Source: Coprobacter secundus (GTDB lineage Bacteria > Bacteroidota > Bacteroidia > Bacteroidales > Coprobacteraceae). From it: a stretch of DNA of 64,000 nt. Made by a program: the position numbers and the translations under genes. The stretch lies in assembly GCA_000803105.1 (NCBI GenBank), contig JTDA01000003.1:62001-126000 (forward strand), written 5' to 3'. Under the pieces are notes generated by a model, which did no database searches, was not told the DNA's origin, and saw nothing but the letters and a program-made list of their open reading frames with translations. Below are positions 17,553 to 25,483 of this stretch, in pieces (position 1 is the stretch's first letter; every line of letters begins with the position of its first letter).

Positions 17553-18656
17553 TTAAACATTGAATCTAAAATGCATGATATCACCGTCTTGTACGATGTA
17601 ATCTTTGCCTTCTACATTCATTTTTCCTGCTTCTTTACAAGCGGTTTCTGAACCTAATGCTATATAGTCATCATATTTTATAACTTCGGCACGAATGAAC
17701 CCTTTCTCGAAGTCTGTGTGTATTATCCCTGCGCATTGGGGAGCTTTACTGCCTTTAATATATGTCCAGGCACGTACTTCTTGAGGTCCTGCAGTGAAGT
17801 AAGTTTCAAGATTCAATAGTTTATAAGCTGCTTGTATCAAACGGGATACTCCAGATTCTTCTAATCCTATTTCATTCAAGAACATTTGTCTTTCTTCATA
17901 AGTTTCAAATTCTGCAATTTCCGATTCTATTTTTGCAGCGACTATTAGTATTTCGGCATTTTCGTCTTTTATAGCTTCTCGCACTTCTTCAACATAGTGA
18001 TTTCCGTTTACAGCACTATTTTCATCTACATTACAGATATACATGACCGGTTTACTGGTCAGAAGAAACAATTCTTTGGCTATTTTCTGTTCATCTTTTG
18101 TTTCAAAAGTGACAGTACGGGCGGATTTTCCTTGTTCAAGAGCTTCTTTGTATTTCCGTAATACTTCATACATCAGTTTCGCATTTTTATCGCCACCTGT
18201 TTGTGCTTGCTTTTGGACCCTGTCGATGCGGCTATTTATAGTTTCAAGGTCTTTTAACTGGAGTTCAAAGTCGATGATTTCTTTATCTCTTACCGGATTG
18301 ACACTGCCATCTACGTGCGTTATATTATCGTCATCAAAACACCTTAGTACATGTAATATTGCATCTGTCTCACGAATATTAGCAAGAAATTTGTTTCCTA
18401 ATCCTTCTCCTTTACTGGCGCCTTTTACTAAACCTGCGATGTCAACAATTTCAACAGTGGTCGGAACAATGCGTTGGGGATTTACGAGTTCGGCAAGTTT
18501 GTTGAGCCGGTTGTCGGGAACAGTAATTACTCCTACATTGGGTTCTATCGTGCAAAAAGGGAAATTTGCCGATTGAGCTTTTGCGTTAGATAAACAGTTA
18601 AATAAAGTGGATTTTCCTACATTAGGCAAACCTACTATACCACATTGTAATGCCAT
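17553..18656 (-). CDS. ychF: Redox-responsive ribosome-associated ATPase YchF
   Basis: 367-residue Obg-family P-loop protein. The G1 loop is GLPNVGKST (residues 8-16), G3 is DIAGLVKGAS, and the G4 position reads NVDE rather than NKxD, which in this family goes with preference for ATP over GTP. The C-terminal TGS domain is seen in the last 85 residues (TYFTAGPQEVRAWTYIKGSK). It binds ribosomes and dampens oxidative-stress responses in other bacteria. The length is normal. It is monocistronic, with a promoter-like box 83 bases upstream. Confidence 0.97.
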   Translation of the reverse strand: MALQCGIVGLPNVGKSTLFNCLSNAKAQSANFPFCTIEPNVGVITVPDNRLNKLAELVNPQRIVPTTVEIVDIAGLVKGASKGEGLGNKFLANIRETDAILHVLRCFDDDNITHVDGSVNPVRDKEIIDFELQLKDLETINSRIDRVQKQAQTGGDKNAKLMYEVLRKYKEALEQGKSARTVTFETKDEQKIAKELFLLTSKPVMYICNVDENSAVNGNHYVEEVREAIKDENAEILIVAAKIESEIAEFETYEERQMFLNEIGLEESGVSRLIQAAYKLLNLETYFTAGPQEVRAWTYIKGSKAPQCAGIIHTDFEKGFIRAEVIKYDDYIALGSETACKEAGKMNVEGKDYIVQDGDIMHFRFNV

Positions 18657-18738
18657 TTATATTTTATTTTGGTTGTGTTAAAAACTCAGACTTGAGAGTC
18701 CGGTTTTATTATATTTTGTAATTTTCATTTCTTGACTG

Positions 18739-18746
18739 CAAAGATA
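18739..18746 (-). promoter_or_regulatory. -7 box (TATCTTTG) of ychF
   Basis: Minus-strand TATCTTTG matches TAnnTTTG. Start of transcription would fall near 18732, leaving a leader of about 75 bases. No clear TTTG is seen at -33. Confidence 0.4.
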
Positions 18747-18794
18747 GCCAATCTTTTAATATTTGAACCGTATCTTTTGGGTTAATACTTTACT

Positions 18795-19967
18795 TTAATA
18801 GTTTCCTATGTTTAAAATTTTAAGTTTTTTTTCGTATTTTCGATAAAATATGGTTAGTAAAGTAAATCCTATAAGGGCAAATGGCGCTCCCACTAGTGCT
18901 GGATACTGATATCCCATACCGGCTTGAAGAGGTAATCCTCCACAGTATGCACCGATGGCATTTCCTAAATTAAATGCTACTTGTACACTGGCTGCACCTA
19001 ACATTTCTCCGCCTTTTGAGTGCCTGATAAGCAAAATTTGTTGAGGACTGGACAAAGCAAATAAGCATGTTGTACATAGGCACATCAATAAAACAGCAAG
19101 CCAGGATATATTTGATAGCAAAAAAATAAGTAATAGTATAATACAGATACAACCTTGAGCAAAAGCTGCTGCACGTCCGGGTGTATAATGGTCTGAAAAT
19201 TTGCCTCCCATTAGGTTTCCTACTACCATTCCAAATCCTGCAAAGACCATTAGTAGTGTAATACTGTGAGGAGAGAAGCCTGCGACATTGGTCAGTAACG
19301 GATTTATATAACTATACCAACAGAATACGCCTCCGTTACCTAACATGGTCGCGAAGATAAGGAGCCAAGGTGCAGGAGATTTTAGAAAACGGAATTGACC
19401 TTTGAATCCTGTATCTTTAATATTTTCAACTTCAGGAACCCAACGCCAGATGTAATAGAAAATGATAATTCCCCAAAATCCGACCAATAAAAACGTCATT
19501 CGCCAAGAAATAGCTGTACTTAAGGAGGTTCCTAAAGGAACTCCGAATAAATTGGCAATAGTCATTCCTGCAACCATAATAGATACGGCTTCAGAGCCTT
19601 TCCCTTTGTCTGCTAGTTTTTCTGCTACAATGGATGCAACACCGAAATAAGCACCGTGTGGCAATCCTGAAATGAAACGGGCAAATATCATAAAAATGTA
19701 GTTTGGAGATAAAGCTGCACAGATATTTCCTATCATTATGATGTTTGTCAATACTAATAAAATGTATTTTAACGGGTGTTTTCGAGCAAGAATGAGCATA
19801 GGAGCTCCGACACATACACCTAGGGCATAGGCTGAAATTAAATGTCCGGCTTGAGCTATACTGATGTTTAAATCAGAGGCTATGTCTGGAAGGATGCCCA
19901 TCATGACAAATTCGGCAATGCCTAATCCTAAGGTCCCGAATGCCAATGCAATAAGACTTTTCTTCAT
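18795..19967 (-). CDS. Major facilitator superfamily transporter (AraJ-like)
   Basis: 390-residue inner-membrane transporter with about twelve hydrophobic segments. The N terminus KKSLIALAFGTLGLGIAEFV and the motif LPHGAYFGVASIVAEKL belong to the AraJ/PbuE-type drug and sugar efflux group of MFS proteins. The frame extends 25 codons upstream, but the ATG at 19965-19967 is preferred because it fits the family N terminus and because a promoter-like box lies at 19988-19995. The substrate is unknown. It is divergent from an MscS-type channel gene. Confidence 0.88.
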   Translation of the reverse strand: MKKSLIALAFGTLGLGIAEFVMMGILPDIASDLNISIAQAGHLISAYALGVCVGAPMLILARKHPLKYILLVLTNIIMIGNICAALSPNYIFMIFARFISGLPHGAYFGVASIVAEKLADKGKGSEAVSIMVAGMTIANLFGVPLGTSLSTAISWRMTFLLVGFWGIIIFYYIWRWVPEVENIKDTGFKGQFRFLKSPAPWLLIFATMLGNGGVFCWYSYINPLLTNVAGFSPHSITLLMVFAGFGMVVGNLMGGKFSDHYTPGRAAAFAQGCICIILLLIFLLSNISWLAVLLMCLCTTCLFALSSPQQILLIRHSKGGEMLGAASVQVAFNLGNAIGAYCGGLPLQAGMGYQYPALVGAPFALIGFTLLTIFYRKYEKKLKILNIGNY

Positions 19968-19987
19968 AAAATTTTTCTTTTGGCCGG

Positions 19988-19995
19988 CAAAATTA
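19988..19995 (-). promoter_or_regulatory. -7 box (TAATTTTG) of the MFS gene
   Basis: Minus-strand TAATTTTG fits TAnnTTTG and lies 20 bases before the chosen start, supporting that start over the longer frame. No -33 element is obvious. Confidence 0.4.
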
Positions 19996-20137
19996 ATAGT
20001 TTTTGAAAAGAAAAAGTTCTGGAAGATATAATAATTGAGCATTTTTAATTATTGTAATGGAGTTGGTGGAGCATAATAGTTCCTGTTTGCGAACTTAGTG
20101 TAGAGATTTTGTGTTATAGAGATACAAATATATAGTC

Positions 20138-21514
20138 ATGGATATAGAAAAATCAGATAAGTTTGCGGGAAGTTTGATAGATTTTATTAAACAAATATTG
20201 ACAGAATTTGGAGTTTCTCGTTTCCACTTGGATGAATGGGAAGAAATGATTTATGTCGTATTAATAATCGGCATATCGTTTATGATTGGGTGGATATCTC
20301 GCATTATTATCCATTACATCTTTCTTCGTTTGCTTTCTAAAAGTAAAAGTGACATTTTACGTATATTGGTGGAAAGAAAAATTTTTTCAAGGTCTGCTTC
20401 TCTTATTCCTCCATTGATGATTATTTCTTTATTGCCATTTGCGTTTGAAGAGTCGCCTCATTTGTTGTCAGTGATTACACGGTTTTGCTGGATATATTTG
20501 ATAATCGTTTTTGTGATATATATAAATATGTTCCTAACAACAATTTGGCATATTCTCTCGCGAAGTGATGCAATGCGAAATCGTCCGTTGAAGGGATTGC
20601 TACAAATTACAAAAGGTATAATTGCAGGTTTAGCAACCATTGTTATTGTTTCATTGTTAATCAATAAATCACCAATGAACTTGATTACCGGATTGGGAGC
20701 TTTCGCAGCTGTTCTTATGTTGGTGTTTAAAGATAGTATTTTAGGTTTTGTTGCAGGAGTGCAATTGGCTCAAAATGATATGATAAGAAAGGGCGACTGG
20801 ATTGTTGTTCCTGGAACTCAGGTAAATGGAGTAGTGATGGATATTACGTTGAATACAGTGAAAGTACAGAATTTTGATAATACTACATTGACAATTCCTC
20901 CTTATACATTGATTTCCGGTTCGTTGCAAAATTGGAGAGGAATGGCCGATTCAGGAGGAAGACGCATCATGCGTTCGTATACCATCGATATGAATGGGAT
21001 ACGTTTTTGTACTCCTGATATGTTGGAAGAATGGAAAAAGATACCTTTATTGACAGATTATATAAATAAAAAGCAAGAGCAACAAGCTGAAGGAAAGGTG
21101 CAGAATACAGAAAATTCTGCAGGTTTGGTAAACGGTACGATTGAGACAAATTTGGGGGTATTCAGGGCATATATGACTCTTTATTTAGAGCAACATCCAT
21201 TTGTAAATAAGAATTTGACACTTATGGTGCGAACACTTGCTCCTGATGCAAATGGCATTCCGCTTGAGGTATATTGTTTTTCGGCTGATAAGGTATGGGA
21301 GAGTTATGAATCGATACAGTCTGAAATTATGGAACATTTTGTCTCTATCATGCCCCGTTTCGGATTACATGTGTTTCAAAATGCGTCTGGAAGAGATTAT
21401 TGGGCTCAGGCCTATATTTCTGCCGGAAAAGATCCTGATATAATGCTGAATAGTATTACAAAGGAAAATAAAGCTATTGACGTAGATAATACCGATGCCC
21501 CGAAAACGAATTAA
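20138..21514 (+). CDS. MscS family mechanosensitive channel (YbdG-like)
   Basis: 458-residue inner-membrane channel. Hydrophobic helices occur at about 33-65, 82-105, 110-135 and 150-175, followed by the pore-lining MscS segment LITGLGAFAAVLMLVFKDSI and the beta domain DWIVVPGTQVNGVVMDITLN. The soluble C-terminal part carries an insertion rich in Q and E (about 305-330). The size and the conserved LQNWRGMADSGGRRI block match the YbdG-like branch, which opens on osmotic down-shock. It is convergent with the NUDIX gene with only four bases between stops and no terminator-like hairpin. Confidence 0.92.
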   Translation: MDIEKSDKFAGSLIDFIKQILTEFGVSRFHLDEWEEMIYVVLIIGISFMIGWISRIIIHYIFLRLLSKSKSDILRILVERKIFSRSASLIPPLMIISLLPFAFEESPHLLSVITRFCWIYLIIVFVIYINMFLTTIWHILSRSDAMRNRPLKGLLQITKGIIAGLATIVIVSLLINKSPMNLITGLGAFAAVLMLVFKDSILGFVAGVQLAQNDMIRKGDWIVVPGTQVNGVVMDITLNTVKVQNFDNTTLTIPPYTLISGSLQNWRGMADSGGRRIMRSYTIDMNGIRFCTPDMLEEWKKIPLLTDYINKKQEQQAEGKVQNTENSAGLVNGTIETNLGVFRAYMTLYLEQHPFVNKNLTLMVRTLAPDANGIPLEVYCFSADKVWESYESIQSEIMEHFVSIMPRFGLHVFQNASGRDYWAQAYISAGKDPDIMLNSITKENKAIDVDNTDAPKTN

Positions 21515-21518
21515 ATTC

Positions 21519-22055
21519 TTATATTATTTGTCGATTTAGAAGAATTTTTATTCCTTTTTGGATTGAAGCAAGACCAAAATTTTCAGGATGTATCTGTTCT
21601 TTAGGCATAAACTGGCAAGATTCGACATCATCTTGGGGTACAAGGAGCTGGAGCGACGTTACTTGACATAAAAAAAACAAATCAATTGTATGGACTTCAA
21701 ATCCCGAATATAGATAAGTATTAGGCAATGAGAATAAGTATTGAGCGTTTGTTACGGAAAGTCCGGTTTCTTCTTTTATTTCTCTGGCGACAGCCTCTTC
21801 TGCTGTTTCAAATGAATCCATAAAACCACCCGGGAGGTCAAGCATACCTTTGGCTGGTTCTTTGGCTCTTCGACAGACCAAAATATCTCCTTTCTCATTT
21901 GTGATAATACCTACAACAGCTCCTTTAGGATTGAAATAAAGAACAAAACCACAGGCCTCACACCGCTTGGACTGTTTATTATTTTCAATAAAATGTCCAG
22001 AGCCGCATTTAGGACAAAATTGGAAAAGCCGTAATGGATGGTTAAAAGTTTCCAC
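21519..22055 (-). CDS. NUDIX hydrolase with N-terminal zinc ribbon
   Basis: 178-residue protein. Residues 13-40 form a zinc ribbon (CPKC and CEAC), as in NADH pyrophosphatase-related enzymes, and residues about 75-97 are the NUDIX box (GGFMDSF, E, REIKEETGL) that binds metal and hydrolyses a nucleoside diphosphate linked to another group. The substrate cannot be read. The frame has no ATG; the start is GTG at 22053-22055, 11 bases after the ctpA-like stop, suggesting co-transcription with that protease gene. Confidence 0.9.
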   Translation of the reverse strand: METFNHPLRLFQFCPKCGSGHFIENNKQSKRCEACGFVLYFNPKGAVVGIITNEKGDILVCRRAKEPAKGMLDLPGGFMDSFETAEEAVAREIKEETGLSVTNAQYLFSLPNTYLYSGFEVHTIDLFFLCQVTSLQLLVPQDDVESCQFMPKEQIHPENFGLASIQKGIKILLNRQII

Positions 22056-22066
22056 AGTTAGAATTT

Positions 22067-23773
22067 TTATTTCTTTTTTGATATGGTTTCTTTGGCAACA
22101 GGATTTAGTATGTTTTTATATTTGGTCTGGTTACTCAGTATTTCTATTGCTTTTTTGGAATCGTCGTCGGTTTTTAATGATTGTATTATTTCTCCTTTTT
22201 GATAATAGTAGCGTTTTACAATTTCTAATGAAAGTAGTTCTTCTATGTCTGAGCGAGAGATATTTAAATCTTTATCCAGATTATGGTTCAGTTTTTTTTC
22301 TAAAGCGTTAAATTCTTCGGTTGCATCATCGAGGTATCCTTCAAATTTAGCAACTTCTTTCAGGTTCTTTAATATTTTTTCGCTTTGCTTGTCGTATGTG
22401 AAATTTTTGGATTTAACAAAGGCCTTGAAATCTTCGAAATCCTGGTCAGTTAATTTGAAGTCTTTTACAGGAGCTATTGAAGGGTGTTTTAAGGCATAAT
22501 CTGTAGCAAAATCGAAAAATAACATATCGTTTAATAAATAGAATGCAATATTTCCTTTTTTATTTTCTATGCTATCATTTCTGGTCTTAATATCTGGATT
22601 GATACCTCCACCATCACGAACAATACGCCCATTGGCTGTTTTAAAAGCCGTAGTAAGACTATCGGGAATTCGGCCTACACTTCCGTCCGGATTCCGGTGA
22701 GAGTAATCTATGGCTTGTATAAGTCGTCCACTGGGGATATAATATTTTGCAGTTGTCACTTTTAATGTTCCGTTATAAGGTAAGGACCGGGTAGATTGTA
22801 CTAAGCCTTTCCCGTAAGTGCGTTCACCGATGATAACAGCTCTATCGAGGTCTTGTAATGCACCAGCCACAATCTCGGATGCAGAAGCAGAGCCACTATT
22901 GACCAATACAGCTAAAGGTATTGTTGTATCAATGGGTTCTTGGGTCGTTTTATAAGTGCGGTCCCATTGTTTTATTTTACCTCGAGTAGAAAGGACTTCT
23001 TTACCTTTGGGAACAAAATAATTTACAATTTGTACTGCTTCATCTAAAATCCCTCCACCATTGCCTCGTAAATCGAGAATTAAGCCTTTTATATTATGGT
23101 TCTTTTTTAAGTCTAATAATGCACTTTTTACTTCACTTGCTGCTTTATCGGTAAAGCTTGTAAGATATATATATCCTATGCTGTCACTTACTACTCCATG
23201 GTAAGGAACTGCATTCATAACTATTTTTTTTCTAACGATTTCTTTGGTTATAGGTTCTTTAGTTCCTGGGCGTTCTACTGTAACTTTTACTACTGTGTTG
23301 GCCACACCTTTTAACCGTTCGCTGACTTGAGATGAAGAGAGACCTTCTAATGACTTACCATCTATTTTTATAAGTTTGTCTCCGGCTTTCAATCCGGCCA
23401 GTTGTGCAGGCATGCCTTCATATGGTTCTGAAATATAAGTCGCACTGTCTCGAGTAACGATAAGAGACCCGATACCACCGTATTCTCCCGTAGTGATAAA
23501 TCGAAAATCTTCTTGTTCAGATTCCGGTATATAATTTGTATAAGGGTCGAGACTGCTTAACATTGAGTTGATACCTCTTGATATTGTTTTTTCGGAGTTG
23601 ATAGTATCTACATAGAACATATTCAATTCTTTATAAAGGGCATTGAATATTTCGAGATTTTTGGAAATTTCAAAGTTGCGTTTATCAGGCCCCGCTGAGG
23701 AAGCAGCCATAATGATAAGAAAAGCAATTACAATTGATATTGTAGTTTTATAGAATAAATGTGCTTTTTTCAT
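22067..23773 (-). CDS. S41 family C-terminal processing protease
   Basis: 568-residue periplasmic tail-specific protease. It has an N-terminal membrane anchor or signal (about residues 9-27), a PDZ domain at about 90-180 (GEYGGIGSLIV, AGLKAGDKLIKIDGK) and the S41 catalytic core with Ser in LVNSGSASASEIVAGALQ and the Lys about 25 residues later in GERTYGKGLVQST. The helical C-terminal extension of about 170 residues is typical of the Bacteroidetes CtpA group. It degrades or trims envelope proteins from the C terminus. The NUDIX gene follows after 11 bases. Confidence 0.95.
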   Translation of the reverse strand: MKKAHLFYKTTISIVIAFLIIMAASSAGPDKRNFEISKNLEIFNALYKELNMFYVDTINSEKTISRGINSMLSSLDPYTNYIPESEQEDFRFITTGEYGGIGSLIVTRDSATYISEPYEGMPAQLAGLKAGDKLIKIDGKSLEGLSSSQVSERLKGVANTVVKVTVERPGTKEPITKEIVRKKIVMNAVPYHGVVSDSIGYIYLTSFTDKAASEVKSALLDLKKNHNIKGLILDLRGNGGGILDEAVQIVNYFVPKGKEVLSTRGKIKQWDRTYKTTQEPIDTTIPLAVLVNSGSASASEIVAGALQDLDRAVIIGERTYGKGLVQSTRSLPYNGTLKVTTAKYYIPSGRLIQAIDYSHRNPDGSVGRIPDSLTTAFKTANGRIVRDGGGINPDIKTRNDSIENKKGNIAFYLLNDMLFFDFATDYALKHPSIAPVKDFKLTDQDFEDFKAFVKSKNFTYDKQSEKILKNLKEVAKFEGYLDDATEEFNALEKKLNHNLDKDLNISRSDIEELLSLEIVKRYYYQKGEIIQSLKTDDDSKKAIEILSNQTKYKNILNPVAKETISKKK

Positions 23774-23911
23774 ATTCTAAATGTTTCGTATTTGAACTAT
23801 TCTTTTTGTTAACGTGTAAAGTTAAAAGTCAAAAATGAAAGAATACCTTTTTCTCCCTTATTTTTCACTAAAAAAAATGAATTTAATTGTTTTTGTAGTC
23901 AAAAAAGGGTT

Positions 23912-24919
23912 TTAAGATTCGAAAACATTACACTGTTCTTTCTTTTGTACCAGGATATTCACCTCTTTTTTTATATTTTCCCAGCGAGCATCATCCATTT
24001 TTGTTCCGATTACTTCAATGACATTACCGGATAAAATAGAACCTATTTCTCCGGCGGTATCTAATGAATAATGTTGGGATAAAGCGTATATGAATCCTGC
24101 AGCATATAAATCACCAGCTCCTGTAGAATCGATACATTTGGCTGGAGTTGCTTTAACGTTAAAAATTTCGTTTCCTTTTTGTATAATAGAGCCTTGCGAG
24201 CCACATTTTACAATAGCTATTTCACAATCTTTAGCCAATATGCTTACTGCCTTTTGTGGCTCTTCTCCTGTATATGCAAGTGCTTCTTCTTCATTAGCAA
24301 AAGCTATATCAACATATTCTTGTATTAGCTCTTTGAAAAATTCTAAATTAGCGTTTACGATATTATAGCTTGCCATATCGAGAGAAATTTTGAGTCTGGC
24401 ATTTTGTGCCAACTTTACGGCTTTTCGTATAAGTTTAGGATCTTGTACAAGATAGCCTTCGATGTGCAGCATATCATACCCGTAAAACATATCTGGATGT
24501 AAATCTTCGGCAGAAAGTGTTGCTGCTGCGCCTAAGTAGGTACCAAATGTACGTTCTCCGTCTGGAGTAATCATAGTCATGGCACACCCTGATGCTATGT
24601 TGCTTTCTTGCAAATAGGTGACAACCCCATTGTTTTCCATGTCTTCTTTGTAGAAGTGCCCATAGCTATCTTGTCCTATTTTTCCAATGAACCCTGCAGA
24701 TATACCCATACGAGTCAGTCCGGAAATGGCATTGGCTGCGGATCCACCCGAAGCTAAAACCGTGTCGAAGTCTTCAAATGTAGACATAATTTTTAGCAAT
24801 TTGTCTTCATCTATAAGTTGCATACCACCTTTAAGCAACCCCATTTCATTTATACATTCATCAGATTGTAACGTTGCTAATACATCTGTCAGGGCATTTC
24901 CTAGTCCTAAAATTTTCAT
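23912..24919 (-). CDS. PfkB family kinase (adenosine kinase-like)
   Basis: 335-residue cytoplasmic sugar or nucleoside kinase of the PfkB/ribokinase family. The N-terminal ILGLGNALTDVLATL, the glycine-rich ASGGSAANAISGLTRMG and the C-terminal signature DSTGAGDLYAAGFIYAL with the catalytic Asp are visible. The blocks LQESNIASGCAMTMITPDGERT resemble the adenosine-kinase-like subgroup common in Bacteroidetes and alpha-proteobacteria. The frame extends seven codons upstream, but ATG at 24917-24919 matches the family N terminus. The substrate remains open (adenosine, ribose or another sugar). Confidence 0.88.
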   Translation of the reverse strand: MKILGLGNALTDVLATLQSDECINEMGLLKGGMQLIDEDKLLKIMSTFEDFDTVLASGGSAANAISGLTRMGISAGFIGKIGQDSYGHFYKEDMENNGVVTYLQESNIASGCAMTMITPDGERTFGTYLGAAATLSAEDLHPDMFYGYDMLHIEGYLVQDPKLIRKAVKLAQNARLKISLDMASYNIVNANLEFFKELIQEYVDIAFANEEEALAYTGEEPQKAVSILAKDCEIAIVKCGSQGSIIQKGNEIFNVKATPAKCIDSTGAGDLYAAGFIYALSQHYSLDTAGEIGSILSGNVIEVIGTKMDDARWENIKKEVNILVQKKEQCNVFES

Positions 24920-25035
24920 TAAAATTATTTTTAACAGCACATAAATATCCGAAAACTTGTCTTTTAAGATTGATATTTATATTGCTTAATCTATGACAAG
25001 TTTTTTATCTCCGAAAAATTTTTTGCAAATATATT

Positions 25036-25064
25036 GCATAATTGGAAATAACACATTACTTTTG
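25036..25064 (+). promoter_or_regulatory. Promoter of the tRNA-Asn pair
   Basis: A consensus -7 box TACTTTTG lies at 25057-25064, 28 bases before the first tRNA, with TTG-containing sequence about 20 bases upstream (25034-25037) as the -33 element. A start near 25071 would give a short precursor leader. Confidence 0.55.
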
Positions 25065-25091
25065 CACTGCATTTTTAAGGAAATGTGAACT

Positions 25092-25165
25092 TCTTCAGTA
25101 GCTCAGTCGGTTAGAGCATCTGACTGTTAATCAGAGGGTCGTAGGTTCAAGTCCTACCTGAAGAG
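25092..25165 (+). tRNA. tRNA-Asn (GTT), copy 1
   Basis: 74-base cloverleaf. The acceptor stem TCTTCAG pairs with CTGAAGA, D-stem GCTC/GAGC, anticodon stem TCTGA/TCAGA around loop CTGTTAA (anticodon GTT, Asn), and T-stem GTAGG/CCTAC with loop TTCAAGT. The discriminator base is G. CCA is not encoded. It is separated by 21 bases from an identical copy. Confidence 0.98.
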
Positions 25166-25186
25166 CTCTTTTTTAAATATTTTTAT

Positions 25187-25260
25187 TCTTCAGTAGCTCA
25201 GTCGGTTAGAGCATCTGACTGTTAATCAGAGGGTCGTAGGTTCAAGTCCTACCTGAAGAG
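25187..25260 (+). tRNA. tRNA-Asn (GTT), copy 2
   Basis: Identical in all 74 bases to the first copy, including stems and the GTT anticodon. It is followed within two bases by a terminator hairpin, so both copies are probably processed from one transcript. Confidence 0.98.
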
Positions 25261-25261
25261 C

Positions 25262-25293
25262 AAAAAGGCTTGTAGAGATACAAGCTTTTTTTG
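25262..25293 (+). terminator. Terminator of the tRNA-Asn transcript
   Basis: GCTTGTA, loop GAGA, TACAAGC, then a run of seven T. A classical intrinsic terminator immediately after the second tRNA. Confidence 0.85.
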
Positions 25294-25398
25294 TTTTTAT
25301 GTTTAAATCCAGCTTGGTTATGTTGCTTTCGGGTAAAAAGAGTTCGAATCAGGTATTTGTAATATTGTTAATGGGATGTTTTTTCTGAAGTCCGACTA

Positions 25399-25438
25399 TA
25401 AAAAAGTGTTTTCTGTTTTTGATGTACAGAAAACACTT
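25399..25438 (-). terminator. Terminator of the NagB-like/PIG-L gene
   Basis: Arms AAGTGTTTTCTGT and complement around a 9-base loop, followed on the minus strand by a T run. It lies 46 bases after the stop of the fusion gene. Confidence 0.8.
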
Positions 25439-25483
25439 ATATAAATCAGATTTGTTATTAATAATTCGAGATATTACATTACT

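Noticed and set aside
18043..18576. 177-codon open frame antisense to ychF
   Set aside because: It lies wholly opposite the strongly conserved ychF P-loop region and its translation has no recognisable domain; it is a shadow of codon use.
25092..25260. 95-base direct repeat that might suggest a CRISPR or attachment site
   Set aside because: The repeat is two complete tRNA-Asn genes; there is no spacer series, no integrase and no partial tRNA copy.
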